A DNA stretch of 64,000 bases from Chitinophaga sp. S165 (GCF_003182155.1 NZ_QGTG01000002.1:62001-126000), one strand, 5' to 3'. Shown: positions 53,727 through 63,857, counted from the first letter of the stretch. Notes: generated by a model from the sequence alone, not told the origin. Translations and numbers: made by a program.

Positions 53727-54566
53727 ATGAAGTTATACAGTATAGATACAGGCTACTTTAAACTGGACGGCGGTGCTATGTTTGGCGTAGTGCCCAAAAG
53801 CATCTGGAATAAACTGAATCCGGCAGACGCGAACAATATGTGCTCCTGGGCCATGCGCAGCCTGCTCATAGAAGACGGCGACCGCCTGATCCTGGTTGAT
53901 ACAGGCATCGGTAATAAACAGGATGAAAAATTCTTCAGCCACTATTACCTGCATGGCGACGCCAGTACTGACACTTCCCTTGCCAAATATGGGTTTCACC
54001 GCGACGACATCACCGATGTATTCCTGACCCATCTTCACTTCGACCATTGCGGCGGCGCTATAGAAAGGCAAGGGGATAAACTGCTTCCTGCCTTCAAAAA
54101 CGCCAGTTACTGGAGCAACCAGGAACACTGGGATACAGCTACCAAACCCAATGACCGCGAGAAGGCGTCTTTTTTAAAGGAAAATATCCTGCCCATACAG
54201 GAAAGCGGACAACTGAAGTTCATTCCCCGGGAAGAAGGTATTCCTTTCAGCAATGACTTCAACATCCGCTTCGTATTCGGGCATACGGATTCCATGATGC
54301 TGCCGCAGATCCAGTATAAGGATAAAACGATCCTCTACATGGCTGACCTCTTGCCCAGCATCGGACATATCCCTATCCCATACGTCATGGCATACGATAT
54401 GTTCCCGCTGACAACCCTGCAGGAGAAAAAGAGCTTTTTGCAGGAGGCCGTTGAGAATAATTATGTCCTGTTCCTGGAGCATGATCCTGTCAATGAATGC
54501 TGCACGGTACAGTTGACAGAAAAAGGCATCCGGGTAGCTGATACTTTCCTGCTTTCTGATATATAA
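53727..54566 (+). CDS. MBL-fold metallo-hydrolase
   Basis: The 279-residue protein has the metal motif LTHLHFDHCGGA (HxHxDH), a later FVFGHTDSM His and YMADLLPSIGH Asp, as in the lactonase-like (AHL-lactonase/quorum-quenching and related) MBL subgroup. The substrate is unknown. It has 35 bp to the previous MFS gene and 72 bp to the next. Confidence 0.88.
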   Translation: MKLYSIDTGYFKLDGGAMFGVVPKSIWNKLNPADANNMCSWAMRSLLIEDGDRLILVDTGIGNKQDEKFFSHYYLHGDASTDTSLAKYGFHRDDITDVFLTHLHFDHCGGAIERQGDKLLPAFKNASYWSNQEHWDTATKPNDREKASFLKENILPIQESGQLKFIPREEGIPFSNDFNIRFVFGHTDSMMLPQIQYKDKTILYMADLLPSIGHIPIPYVMAYDMFPLTTLQEKKSFLQEAVENNYVLFLEHDPVNECCTVQLTEKGIRVADTFLLSDI

Positions 54567-54621
54567 ACTGTGCCATATTGGCATCGTATACTGCTGCTGC
54601 ACGTATTTTGTAATACCTTTC

Positions 54622-54629
54622 GAGGAGGT
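54622..54629 (+). promoter_or_regulatory. Strong Shine-Dalgarno sequence
   Basis: AGGAGGTA lies 9 bp before the ATG at 54639. Perfect SD sites are rare in Bacteroidota, so this fixes the start and marks strong translation. Confidence 0.75.
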
Positions 54630-54638
54630 ATATTTACC

Positions 54639-55019
54639 ATGGCTATACATTTGACTCAAGACAATAAATTGAAGAAGCTAATAGTTGTAGGAGACAGGGT
54701 GCTCATTAAACTAACCACCCCCAACGAGCGCACAGACAGCGGCTTATATCTTCCTCCCGGCATGCAGGAAAAGGAGAAGGTACAACAGGGTTATGTGATC
54801 AAAACTGGTCCTGGCTACGCCCTGCCTTTGCCAAGCGAAGATGATGAGGCATGGAAACCGGAAGAAGAAAAAGTAAAATATATTCCGCTACAGGCGAAAG
54901 AGGGCGACCTTGCTATCTTCCTGGTAAGTGGCTCTACAGAAGTAGTTTATCAGGGTGAGAAATATTTCATCGTTCCCCAGGGAGCAATACTGATGCTCGA
55001 GAGAGAAGAAGAGCTATAA
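54639..55019 (+). CDS. GroES-like (Cpn10) co-chaperone family protein
   Basis: The start at 54639 gives 126 residues; an earlier in-frame ATG at 54570 falls in the leader before the SD site. It resembles GroES in the segments VVGDRVLIKL, DSGLYLPPG, YVIKTGPG and EGDLAIFLVSGSTEVVYQGEKYFIV, then ILMLERE. A Pro/Glu-rich insert at about 65-80 lengthens it relative to GroES (about 95 residues). No groEL is adjacent, so it is a second, orphan Cpn10-type protein whose partner is unknown. Confidence 0.85.
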   Translation: MAIHLTQDNKLKKLIVVGDRVLIKLTTPNERTDSGLYLPPGMQEKEKVQQGYVIKTGPGYALPLPSEDDEAWKPEEEKVKYIPLQAKEGDLAIFLVSGSTEVVYQGEKYFIVPQGAILMLEREEEL

Positions 55020-55038
55020 TATAAGTTTCAGTTAGGAT

Positions 55039-55106
55039 ACAGGAATTAAGGACCGAAAATAACATGCAGATGCACCTGTTACCGGTCTTTAATTCCTGTT
55101 TTTTTA
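55039..55106 (+). terminator. Terminator after the GroES-like gene
   Basis: 17-bp arms (55039-55055 and 55083-55099) with one G-U pair enclose a 27-nt loop and are followed by a seven-base T-run. Confidence 0.9.
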
Positions 55107-55161
55107 TCCCCCCTTTTGTCCGAAACCGCTTTTCCATATCTTCAACAAAAATTTCTGCACC

Positions 55162-56724
55162 ATGGCAACGAAAGAAGCATTTCTGGAGTACGTTCAAAAC
55201 GGTTATTCCTTTAAAGGTGAACATATCAAACTAGGATGTGCCATGCTGGATGGCGAAGTCATAACTGGCGCCGATGTATCCCTTCCTTTGAAAACCTTAA
55301 ACAGGCATGGCCTGATAGCCGGAGCAACCGGTACAGGTAAAACCAAAACATTGCAGGTCATAGCTGAAGCATTAAGTGATGCCAGCGTACCTGTCCTGCT
55401 GATGGACATTAAAGGCGACCTGAGTGGTATTGCCGCATCCGGAACAGGCAACGCCAAGATCGAAGAGCGCTACCAGAAAATAGGCGGCAGCTGGTCCCCA
55501 TCTGCATATCCAACGGAACTGCTGTCCCTCAGTAAAGAGAAAGGCGCCCGTCTTCGTGCTACCGTAAGCGAATTCGGCCCCGTGCTGTTATCAAAAATAC
55601 TGGAGCTGAACGATACCCAGGAAGGCCTGGTATCCATGATATTTAAATATTGCGATGATAATAAACTGCCACTGCTGGACCTGAAAGATTTCAAGAAAGT
55701 GTTGCAGTATGTAAGCGATGAAGGGAAAGCAGAGATGGAGAAAGACTATGGAAAGATCTCTACCACTTCAGCCGGTACCGTTCTCCGCAAAGTGATCGGT
55801 CTTGAGCAACAGGGCGCAGATATCTTTTTCGGAGAAGCGTCTTTCGAAGTGGATGACCTGATGCGGATCAGTGATGATGGCAGGGGTATTATCTCCATAG
55901 TGAGGGTAGCTGACATACAGAACCGTCCGAAGTTATTTTCCACTTTCATGTTAAGCCTGCTGGCAGAATTGTATGCCACGCTGCCGGAAGAAGGCGATCT
56001 CGAAAAGCCCAAACTGGTGATGTTCATAGATGAAGCACACCTCATCTTCCAGGAAGCCAGTACCGCACTGCTGCAACAGATCGAGACGATCATTAAACTG
56101 ATCCGCTCCAAAGGTGTCGGCATTTTCTTCTGTACACAGAACCCTATGGATGTTCCGCCATCTGTACTGGGACAACTCGGTATGAAGGTGCAGCATGCAT
56201 TACGTGCGTTCACAGCCAATGACAGGAAAGCCATCAAACAGACGGCTGAGAACTATCCCCTGTCAGAGTTCTACAAGACAGATGAGTTACTGACTCAGAT
56301 CGGTATAGGTGAAGCGCTGATCACCTGTCTGAATGAGAAAGGGCAACCAACACCGCTGGCTGCAACAATGCTGGTATCTCCACGCTCCCGTATGGATATC
56401 CTGTCGGATGCAGAAGCAGACGCTATCGTAAACGCCTCTAAGCTTGTAAAGAAATATAACCGCGAAATAGACAGCGAAAGTGCTTATGAGATACTAAATG
56501 CCAAACTGGAGGAAGCAGCCGAAAAAACGGCCCAGGAGAAGGAAGAAAAGGCATCCTCCAAAGGTGGTGGCAGGCAGAAAGAAGAAAAAGGTATTCTGGA
56601 AACCGTGCTGACCAGTTCTGCTGCACGCCAGGCCGGCCGTACTGCTGCCAATATCATTACACGCAGCCTGCTCGGTGCGCTGGGACTGGGTGGTAAAAGC
56701 AGTAAGAAAAGCAGCTGGTTCTGA
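55162..56724 (+). CDS. HerA/DUF853-type ATPase
   Basis: The 520-residue RecA-fold ATPase has Walker A AGATGTGKTKT, Walker B VMFIDEAHLIF and a sensor-type CTQNPMDVP, as in YjgR/DUF853 proteins related to the HerA hexameric DNA translocase. The C-terminus (about 445-520) is charged and then Ala/Gly-rich. HerA proteins pump DNA with a nuclease, but DUF853 members have no settled role and no nurA is adjacent. Confidence 0.9.
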   Translation: MATKEAFLEYVQNGYSFKGEHIKLGCAMLDGEVITGADVSLPLKTLNRHGLIAGATGTGKTKTLQVIAEALSDASVPVLLMDIKGDLSGIAASGTGNAKIEERYQKIGGSWSPSAYPTELLSLSKEKGARLRATVSEFGPVLLSKILELNDTQEGLVSMIFKYCDDNKLPLLDLKDFKKVLQYVSDEGKAEMEKDYGKISTTSAGTVLRKVIGLEQQGADIFFGEASFEVDDLMRISDDGRGIISIVRVADIQNRPKLFSTFMLSLLAELYATLPEEGDLEKPKLVMFIDEAHLIFQEASTALLQQIETIIKLIRSKGVGIFFCTQNPMDVPPSVLGQLGMKVQHALRAFTANDRKAIKQTAENYPLSEFYKTDELLTQIGIGEALITCLNEKGQPTPLAATMLVSPRSRMDILSDAEADAIVNASKLVKKYNREIDSESAYEILNAKLEEAAEKTAQEKEEKASSKGGGRQKEEKGILETVLTSSAARQAGRTAANIITRSLLGALGLGGKSSKKSSWF

Positions 56725-56778
56725 GAAATTCTGAATATTCACTATCTTATTGCCCTTAACAGACCAAACTAAGATTAC

Positions 56779-57825
56779 ATGGAAAAAATCATTAAGACCG
56801 GCATATGTGCGTATGGCATGTCAGGCCACATTTTTCACGCACCTTTTATTCATGTACATCCCGGGTTTGAACTAACGGCTGTAGTGGAGAGAAGTAAACA
56901 CATGGCCCAGGAAAGGTATCCGGATGTGAAAATTTATAAGAGTGTTGAAGAGATGATCGAGGATAGTTCCCTGGAACTGATCGTTGTCAATACACCTAAC
57001 TATACACACTACGAATATGCCAAAGCTGCATTGAAAGCCGGTAAACATGTGATCGTGGAAAAACCTTTCACCGTTGCATCTGCAGAAGGACAGGAACTGA
57101 TCGAACTGGCTAAAAGCAAGGGACTGTTATTAAGCGTATACCATAACCGCCGTTATGATGGCGATTTCAAGATCGTCCGGCAGGTAATAGCCAGTGGCGA
57201 CCTGGGAGATATCCTGGAAGCGGAGATCCATTACGACCGTTACAGGGAGGAATTAAGTTATAAGAAACACAAGGAAGCAGCTTTACCCGGTACCGGCGGC
57301 CTGTATGACCTCGGCTCTCACCTGGTTGACCAGGCGCTCCTGTTGTTCGGTATGCCTGATGCTATCTGGGCGGATATCCGTATTATCCGTAAAGAATCGC
57401 TCGTAGATGATTACTTTGAGTTAGTATTCTTCTACGATAAATTACGCGTTCGTCTGAAGTGCAGTTATATCACCAGGGAACCTATTCCTTCTTACCAGTT
57501 CCATGGACGTAAAGGCTCTTTCATCAAGACAAAGGCCGATACGCAGGAAACGATGCTGCAACAGGGCCTTATGCCGGGTGCTCCGGGTTGGGGCGTGGAA
57601 GGCATCCATGAGTGGGGCCTGCTGCACACCGAAAAAGAGGGCGAGGTGATCAGGCAATACCTGCCTTCTCCTAAAGGCAACTACCTTGATTACTTCGATG
57701 GTATGTATAATGCGATCGCTAAAGGCGCTCCCGTACCGGTAGAACCTACTGATGCTGTCAATGTGATCCGTGTCATTGAAACCGCATTTCAAAGCAGTAA
57801 AGAAGGCAAGATCATCAAGCTGTGA
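56779..57825 (+). CDS. Gfo/Idh/MocA-family oxidoreductase
   Basis: The 348-residue NAD(P)-dependent enzyme has an N-terminal Rossmann domain (GICAYGMSGHIFHAPF in place of a strict GxGxxG) with VEKPF near residue 95, the usual cofactor and active-site K, and a C-terminal domain with GGLYDLGSHLVDQAL. Members reduce or oxidise sugars and cyclitols, and the substrate is unknown. It is followed by a strong terminator. Confidence 0.93.
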   Translation: MEKIIKTGICAYGMSGHIFHAPFIHVHPGFELTAVVERSKHMAQERYPDVKIYKSVEEMIEDSSLELIVVNTPNYTHYEYAKAALKAGKHVIVEKPFTVASAEGQELIELAKSKGLLLSVYHNRRYDGDFKIVRQVIASGDLGDILEAEIHYDRYREELSYKKHKEAALPGTGGLYDLGSHLVDQALLLFGMPDAIWADIRIIRKESLVDDYFELVFFYDKLRVRLKCSYITREPIPSYQFHGRKGSFIKTKADTQETMLQQGLMPGAPGWGVEGIHEWGLLHTEKEGEVIRQYLPSPKGNYLDYFDGMYNAIAKGAPVPVEPTDAVNVIRVIETAFQSSKEGKIIKL

Positions 57826-57832
57826 TCAGCTG

Positions 57833-57892
57833 AAGAACTATAAGAGAAAGGGCGGTATCATTGATGCCGCCCTTTCTCTTTTATAGTTCTTT
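57833..57892. terminator. Long bidirectional terminator between the Gfo/Idh and recQ genes
   Basis: The arms AAGAACTATAA-GAGAAAGGGCGG and their complement form a stem of more than 20 bp around a TATCATTGATG loop, between two convergent genes. It overlaps the recQ stop region by a base. Confidence 0.88.
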
Positions 57893-59796
57893 TATACCAG
57901 ATGCACTCTTCCTAACGCATCCCTGCCCGCTCTTCCTTCTGCTATCAGGAATTGCATGACCTCAAGCAAAACTTCTTCTTTTACAGATGATAATCTGCCA
58001 CGTACGTCTTCCCATTCCATCGGTTCTGACCGTAGTTGAGCAATCAGCTGTGTTGCTACGTCTTCCGCCTCCTTCCCTCCCAGCGGCTTTTTCTTTTTCT
58101 CTATACATATATCGCAAACGCCGCAGGCAGGTGTGTTCTTCTCTCCGAAGTATTGCACCAGCATTTGTGTCCGGCAGGTTTCTTTATTCCTCACATAATC
58201 CATCATGGCATCCAGCCGGTCTTTATACACCTGCATCCGCTCTTTTATCCTGATAGCGTCAACACGCAGGTGTTGCGCAGAAACACGTTCCTGTGTGAAG
58301 CATAATTGTGGCTCTTCTTTCCGTTGGCTGTATTTCAGGATCCCCCGCTGATGCAGTTGCTGCAACCATTCTATGATCTGCGCCTCAGGTTTGCGCATGA
58401 TACGCGCCAACTGCCTTTCGTATACGGGCACCGGCGTATCAAAGATGCCTTCATATGTTCGCAGAAGTGTCTGCAATAAAACATCGTAGTTAGGTTGCCT
58501 GTCGGTAAAATCGTACAGCGTTTGTTTGCTGATAATAAACTCAACCCGGGAAGGCATAAATACGCTTTCACTCAATTGCAGAATATCTTCCTGTTCCAGG
58601 ATCCTTAATGCGCTGTATGCGATGGTAACATTCAGTTCAAACTTTCGAACGAAGTCATTGATGTCAAAATTATAATAAACGCCCTCGGGGCTACCTACCG
58701 GTACCTGCAGATAGTTCACGAGACACTGGTACACTTCACGGATCTCCGATACTTCCGGGAACTGCAAGGCTATCATTTTCACCATCTCATTCAGTTCCTG
58801 CTGCTGGAATAACAATACGGCGTATGCCTTCTTCTCATCCCTCCCGGCGCGGCCAGCCTCCTGGTAATAAGCTTCCAGTCCATCGGTAGCGTCATAATGT
58901 ATTACTACTCTCACATCGGGCTTGTCTATACCCATACCGAAAGCGTTTGTACATGCCATTACCCTGATCCTGCTATTCAGCCATAACTCCTGGCGGGCTG
59001 CCCGTTCTTCTCCGGTCAGTCCCGCATGATAATAAGTAGCTGCGATACCATCTTTTTCCAGCATCTCGGCCACTTCGCGGGTACGCTTACGGTTACGGCA
59101 GTATACAATGGCACTGCCCTGCACACGTTGCAGGATATGTTTTAGCTTCTCAGGTTTGTTATCTTCTTCAATGACACTATAGGAAAGATTATGACGGGCA
59201 AAACTTTTGGTAAATACAGCCGCCTTTTTCATCAGCAGCTTATCGCAGATATCCTCTTGCACTTTGGGAGTAGCTGATGCTGTGAGCGCCAGTATAGGCA
59301 CACCGGGAAAATACGCTCTGATGGCAGCAATTTTCAGATATGCAGGCCTGAAATCATATCCCCATTGGGAAATACAGTGCGCTTCATCAATAGCCAGCAG
59401 ATTCACAGGCATACCGTCACAATACTCCAGGAAGCGCTTACTCTCCAGCCGTTCAGGTGAGAGATAGAGGAACTTGTATTTCCCCCGGCGTACTTCCTCC
59501 AGCAACCGTTCCACATCCTGATAATACATCCCGGCATAGATAGCCACTGCAGGTATATTCCGCTTTTGCAGATTAGCCACCTGGTCTTTCATCAGGGCGA
59601 TGAGCGGTGTTACTACCACACATACACCTTCTTTTAACAAAGCCGGTACCTGGAAGCAAATGGATTTCCCTCCGCCTGTAGGCAGGAGCGCAAGCGTATC
59701 TTTACCGCTGCAGACAGATTGAATAATGTCTTCCTGTAAAGGACGGAATTGTTCGTATCCCCAGTATTTTTTGAGTATGTCGGACGGATTAGCCAT
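57892..59796 (-). CDS. recQ: ATP-dependent DNA helicase RecQ
   Basis: The 634-residue protein has Walker A LPTGGGKSICF, the DEAH box AIDEAHCISQWGYDF, motif VI EAGRAGRDEKKA, then the RecQ zinc site (CRTQMLVQYFG with ACGVCDIC) and the winged-helix domain. There is no HRDC domain evident. It is an SF2 3'-5' helicase in recombination and repair. It starts 53 bp after copA's stop on the same strand. Confidence 0.96.
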   Translation of the reverse strand: MANPSDILKKYWGYEQFRPLQEDIIQSVCSGKDTLALLPTGGGKSICFQVPALLKEGVCVVVTPLIALMKDQVANLQKRNIPAVAIYAGMYYQDVERLLEEVRRGKYKFLYLSPERLESKRFLEYCDGMPVNLLAIDEAHCISQWGYDFRPAYLKIAAIRAYFPGVPILALTASATPKVQEDICDKLLMKKAAVFTKSFARHNLSYSVIEEDNKPEKLKHILQRVQGSAIVYCRNRKRTREVAEMLEKDGIAATYYHAGLTGEERAARQELWLNSRIRVMACTNAFGMGIDKPDVRVVIHYDATDGLEAYYQEAGRAGRDEKKAYAVLLFQQQELNEMVKMIALQFPEVSEIREVYQCLVNYLQVPVGSPEGVYYNFDINDFVRKFELNVTIAYSALRILEQEDILQLSESVFMPSRVEFIISKQTLYDFTDRQPNYDVLLQTLLRTYEGIFDTPVPVYERQLARIMRKPEAQIIEWLQQLHQRGILKYSQRKEEPQLCFTQERVSAQHLRVDAIRIKERMQVYKDRLDAMMDYVRNKETCRTQMLVQYFGEKNTPACGVCDICIEKKKKPLGGKEAEDVATQLIAQLRSEPMEWEDVRGRLSSVKEEVLLEVMQFLIAEGRAGRDALGRVHLV

Positions 59797-59849
59797 ATCG
59801 GTGCAGCTGTAAAAATAAAGAATTGCTCACATCTGCACATGCAAGGTTA

Positions 59850-61955
59850 TCAGATCACCTTCTTATAGCGTAACCTAACGGAGTTCACAGCCAGTACAAT
59901 GTCAGACAGCGCCATGACGCCCGCCCCGGATATAGGGCTTAATACCCCGAATGCTGCAAAAGGAATTGCGATGATGTTATAGATGAAGGCCCAGAAGAGG
60001 TTCTGTTTGATAGTGAGATAAGTATGCCGTCCCAGTCCTAATGCCAGTGGCAGGGAAGACAGGCGGTTATTCAACAATATGACGTTCGCGCTTTGCATAG
60101 CTACGTGGGTGGCATCGCTCAGTGAAATACCGATGCTTGCCCTGGCCAATGCGGGAGCATCGTTGATACCATCTCCCACCATAGCTACTGCCGCATCTTT
60201 CATGAGGGCATCTATTTTTTGCAGTTTCTGTTCAGGTGTCTGCCCCGCAAATACTTCGGTAATACCTGTCTGCGCTGCCAGTTCCCGGCACTTACGTTCA
60301 GTATCTCCGCTCAATAATACGGTCCTGATCCCCCTCTGTTGCAGCTGTTTCACCATAAGGGCCGCGTCTGGCCTGATCTCATCGATAAAATCGATCCAGC
60401 CTACCAGCTGGCCATTCTTTAGCAAATAGATGTTATGACTGTCATCTGTAGTAACATTTTCGGCCATTACAAAAGAGCCGAGTTGCCACTCATTACCGGC
60501 AGCGTCCCTGGCCTGCATGCCCCTGCCTTTTATTTCCCGGACCTGCTGTAAAGGTGTTTCCCCCTCTCCTTTCCACAAGCCGGAAAGCGAGCGGGCAATG
60601 GGGTGAGAAGAATATTTCTCCAGGCTGTAAACTGTCTTCTTGAATTCCTGTTCAGTCATTCCTTCAAAATGATAATTCCCTACCTGTAGTTTGCCGGTTG
60701 TGAGCGTACCGGTTTTATCCAGCACGACATATTTGATGTCTTTAAATGCTTCCAGTGTATTGGCGCCTTTGATGAGGATCCCATTGTTTGCAGCACGTCC
60801 CAGTCCTACCATTACGGCCGCAGGCGTAGCCAGCCCCATAGCACATGGGCAGGCAATAACAAGTACTGCAATACTTTTCATAATGGCTTCGCCGGTAGTG
60901 ACATGGCCGAAAATGGCCCATCCCAGGAAGGTAGCGATCGCAATGCCCAATACCAGTGGTACGAAGATGCCGCTGATCCTGTCGGCCAGCTTTTGCATGT
61001 TAGGTTTGCTGCTCTGTGCCTGTTTCACCAGTTCGATGATATAGGATAACACCGTGTCTTTACCAGTGGCAGTGATGAACATCTTGATACTGCCGTCTTC
61101 CATGATAGTACCACCGATAGCCTTATGCTTTTCGCTTTTAGCAACAGGCTCACTTTCACCGGTGATCATGGATTCGTTGATATGACCGCTGCCCCAATAA
61201 ATAGTACCATCCATAGGGACCTTATCGCCTGTATTGACTAATACTCTGTCACCCGGCTTCAGGGTTTGGTTATCGACGATGTTAATATGCTCATGGTCAT
61301 TGTGCTCTGTTATCAGTCTTGCGGTGGTCACCTGCATTCTTGCCAGATCGGCAATGGCGGTAGTAGTTTGTTTAACAGAACGCTCTTCCAGCAGGTTACC
61401 CAGGAAAACCAGCGTAATAATAGCTGCAGCTGTTTCGTAGAACATGTATTCGCTGCCCATATTTCCCAGCGTACCGGTAAGACTATAGCCGTAAGCGGCG
61501 GTAGCGCCAAGTGTGATCAATACGTCCATATTGGCCAGCTTGTTCACGAGCGATCTCCAGGCGCTGCGCCCGAAGTGCCATAAGCCCATAAGATATACGG
61601 GCGTAGACAGTACCAGCTGTACATATGGGTTATGCAGCCATGCCCAGTTCACCCACATATGCAGGAGCAATGGAGCGGTAAAGATGGCGCAGAAAATGAA
61701 TTTAAACGTCAGTGTATTGAGGAAAGCTGTTTTAGGTTGAGGCTGGTCCGGTAATACGATCTGATATCCCATCTGGTTAATACCGTTCAGCACATCATTG
61801 GCGGAAGAGATCCCTTCCGGTAAGGTAAAGCTCAACTCTTCCGTAGCGAAGCTTACGTTCACATCCTGCATCCCTTTATTTTCCAGGTATCGTGACACCG
61901 ATTGCGCGCAATTGGTGCAATGCATACCCCTAACTTTACAACTGATCGTTTCCAT
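59850..61955 (-). CDS. copA: Copper-translocating P-type ATPase
   Basis: The 701-residue P1B-ATPase has one N-terminal HMA domain (GMHCTNC, residues 10-16), eight membrane helices with the metal motif CPC (VIACPCAMGLATP), the phosphorylation site DKTGTLTTG, TGES and GDGINDAPAL. The CPC motif and the HMA point to Cu(I) export. A -7 element lies upstream at 61992-61999. No copper chaperone or cop regulator is adjacent in the window. Confidence 0.95.
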   Translation of the reverse strand: METISCKVRGMHCTNCAQSVSRYLENKGMQDVNVSFATEELSFTLPEGISSANDVLNGINQMGYQIVLPDQPQPKTAFLNTLTFKFIFCAIFTAPLLLHMWVNWAWLHNPYVQLVLSTPVYLMGLWHFGRSAWRSLVNKLANMDVLITLGATAAYGYSLTGTLGNMGSEYMFYETAAAIITLVFLGNLLEERSVKQTTTAIADLARMQVTTARLITEHNDHEHINIVDNQTLKPGDRVLVNTGDKVPMDGTIYWGSGHINESMITGESEPVAKSEKHKAIGGTIMEDGSIKMFITATGKDTVLSYIIELVKQAQSSKPNMQKLADRISGIFVPLVLGIAIATFLGWAIFGHVTTGEAIMKSIAVLVIACPCAMGLATPAAVMVGLGRAANNGILIKGANTLEAFKDIKYVVLDKTGTLTTGKLQVGNYHFEGMTEQEFKKTVYSLEKYSSHPIARSLSGLWKGEGETPLQQVREIKGRGMQARDAAGNEWQLGSFVMAENVTTDDSHNIYLLKNGQLVGWIDFIDEIRPDAALMVKQLQQRGIRTVLLSGDTERKCRELAAQTGITEVFAGQTPEQKLQKIDALMKDAAVAMVGDGINDAPALARASIGISLSDATHVAMQSANVILLNNRLSSLPLALGLGRHTYLTIKQNLFWAFIYNIIAIPFAAFGVLSPISGAGVMALSDIVLAVNSVRLRYKKVI

Positions 61956-61991
61956 GATTCACCTAAAATTATTAATATCATAATACCTTAA

Positions 61992-61999
61992 CAAAGGTA
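61992..61999 (-). promoter_or_regulatory. Putative -7 element of copA (TACCTTTG)
   Basis: An exact TAnnTTTG on the minus strand, 36 bp upstream of the start. No good -33 TTG at the right spacing. Confidence 0.5.
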
Positions 62000-62149
62000 C
62001 CAAGCACCGTTTTACGTGAATAAAATATTAATGCAACCGGGTATCGACACAACCACTTATTGTACAGATTATCAAGCCGTTCAGTGTAGCCTGACTTTTA
62101 ATGCAACTCAGTAGCAACCAATGACATAGTAATTAGCTAAATTTACTGC

Positions 62150-62572
62150 ATGGAATGGACATTTTCTCAGGAAGAACTGTCTGCAACGGCAGAAAGCTTC
62201 TGGCAACATTACAAGGGGCAACATATATTTACCCTGGAAGGGCCGATGGGAGCAGGTAAAACCACATTTGTAAAAGCGCTGTGTGCAGCCAGAGGAGTGG
62301 AAGATGCTACCGCCAGTCCTACTTTCTCCATCATTAACGAGTATGCTTTCAGGGAAAACGGTGAGGTCTATAGCATTTATCACCTGGACCTTTACAGGCT
62401 GAAAGACGAAGAAGAAGCCATAGCGGCGGGAGTCGAAGATACCATATACCGTGATCATGCGATCAGTTTCGTAGAATGGCCAGACATCATCAATGACCTA
62501 TTGCCACCGGATACTATCCGGTTGCAACTATCAGTATTACCCGATAAAAAAAGGCTATTACGCGCCGGATAA
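62150..62572 (+). CDS. tsaE: tRNA threonylcarbamoyladenosine biosynthesis protein TsaE
   Basis: The 140-residue P-loop ATPase has EGPMGAGKTTFVKAL, the SPTFSIINEY motif, HLDLYRL and FVEWPDII, all standard TsaE elements. With TsaB and TsaD it makes t6A37 in tRNAs. The other tsa genes are not in the window. It is followed by ald. Confidence 0.95.
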   Translation: MEWTFSQEELSATAESFWQHYKGQHIFTLEGPMGAGKTTFVKALCAARGVEDATASPTFSIINEYAFRENGEVYSIYHLDLYRLKDEEEAIAAGVEDTIYRDHAISFVEWPDIINDLLPPDTIRLQLSVLPDKKRLLRAG

Positions 62573-62590
62573 TGCTTTGAACAAATGACG

Positions 62591-62598
62591 TATCTTTG
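62591..62598 (+). promoter_or_regulatory. Putative -7 element of ald (TATCTTTG)
   Basis: An exact TAnnTTTG lies 41 bp before the start, between tsaE and ald. The nearest TTG is only 11 bp upstream, too close for a -33. Confidence 0.45.
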
Positions 62599-62639
62599 GA
62601 TACGCGGAAAAAATCACCCGGACCAATCTTGATAATCAT

Positions 62640-63857
62640 ATGGAGCAAAGGCAAAAACCTGTTGTGAGTGCTGGCTTTACGTACTCACCGCTGGAGGAGA
62701 CGTTAGATATTCCACAAAAGAACTCCCGTTTATTTATTGGCATACCTAAAGAGAATTCCTTCCAGGAGAACCGGATTGCATTGACGCCGGATGCGGTCAG
62801 TATATTAGCCAGCAATGGTCATCATATTGTGGTAGAACACAAAGCTGGCGACGGCTCACATTTTTATGACACCGATTTCTCTGAGGCAGGCGCCGAGATC
62901 CTCTATGACAAGAAGGAAGTATTTAAAGCGGAGATCATTGTAAAATCAGCCCCGCTGAACGATGAAGAAATTGAGCTGCTGCACCCGCATCAGATCGTTA
63001 TCTCTCCTATCCATCTGGCTGCATTGAAAATAGAACAGGTGCAGAAAATGATGGAGAAAAGGATCACCCTTCTATCTTTCGAGAACCTCAAAGATGATGC
63101 TGGCACATATCCGATTGTAAGAGCTATGAGTGAAATAGCCGGTGGCGCCGTGATGCTGCTTGCAGGCCAGTACCTCAGTAACGGCAACAAAGGGAAAGGT
63201 ATTCTCTTAGGTGGAGTGACCGGCATTCCTCCTACGAAAGTAGTGATCATCGGAGCAGGCATTGTAGGGGAATTTGCTGCCAGAACAGCTATGGCCCTGG
63301 GTGCATCCGTAAAAGTATTCGATAACAATATTTATAAGCTGAAACGCCTTCAGAACAATATTGGAGTGCGTATATTCACTTCTGTTATGCAGCCTAAAGT
63401 GCTGGCGGAACAGCTCCGCAATGCAGATGTAGCTGTAGGCGCATTGTCTTCTCAAAGCGGCCGTACGCCCATTGTGGTGACCGAAGCGATGGTCAGCAAT
63501 ATGAAAGCGGGATCAGTGATCGTTGACGTTAGTATTGACAGGGGAGGGTGTTTCGAAACATCAGAGATCACCAGCCATGAAAACCCTGTCTTCAAGAAAT
63601 ATGATGTCGTACACTATTGCGTGCCTAACATACCCTCCGGGTTTGCCCGCACCGCATCAGAAGCCATCAGTAATGTACTGATGCCACTGTTGCTGGAAGC
63701 CGCCGATGATGGCGGTTTTGAAAATCTTGTGTGGATCAAACGGGGTGTACGTAATGGTATCTATCTCTACAAAGGAGCACTGACCAATTACCATCTCAGT
63801 GAAAAGTTCAAACTGAAATATACAGATCTGGAATTGCTGCTTGCAGTGAAAGGTTAG
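62640..63857 (+). CDS. ald: Alanine dehydrogenase
   Basis: The 405-residue enzyme shows the start FIGIPKENSFQENRIALTP, substrate Lys in EIIVKSAPL, His in SPIHLA, the NAD motif VIIGAGIVGEFAARTA and VDVSIDRGGCFETS. It interconverts L-alanine and pyruvate with NAD and is related to PntA. The first ~30 residues extend the usual N-terminus. Its last 3 bp overlap the convergent barrel-protein gene. Confidence 0.94.
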   Translation: MEQRQKPVVSAGFTYSPLEETLDIPQKNSRLFIGIPKENSFQENRIALTPDAVSILASNGHHIVVEHKAGDGSHFYDTDFSEAGAEILYDKKEVFKAEIIVKSAPLNDEEIELLHPHQIVISPIHLAALKIEQVQKMMEKRITLLSFENLKDDAGTYPIVRAMSEIAGGAVMLLAGQYLSNGNKGKGILLGGVTGIPPTKVVIIGAGIVGEFAARTAMALGASVKVFDNNIYKLKRLQNNIGVRIFTSVMQPKVLAEQLRNADVAVGALSSQSGRTPIVVTEAMVSNMKAGSVIVDVSIDRGGCFETSEITSHENPVFKKYDVVHYCVPNIPSGFARTASEAISNVLMPLLLEAADDGGFENLVWIKRGVRNGIYLYKGALTNYHLSEKFKLKYTDLELLLAVKG

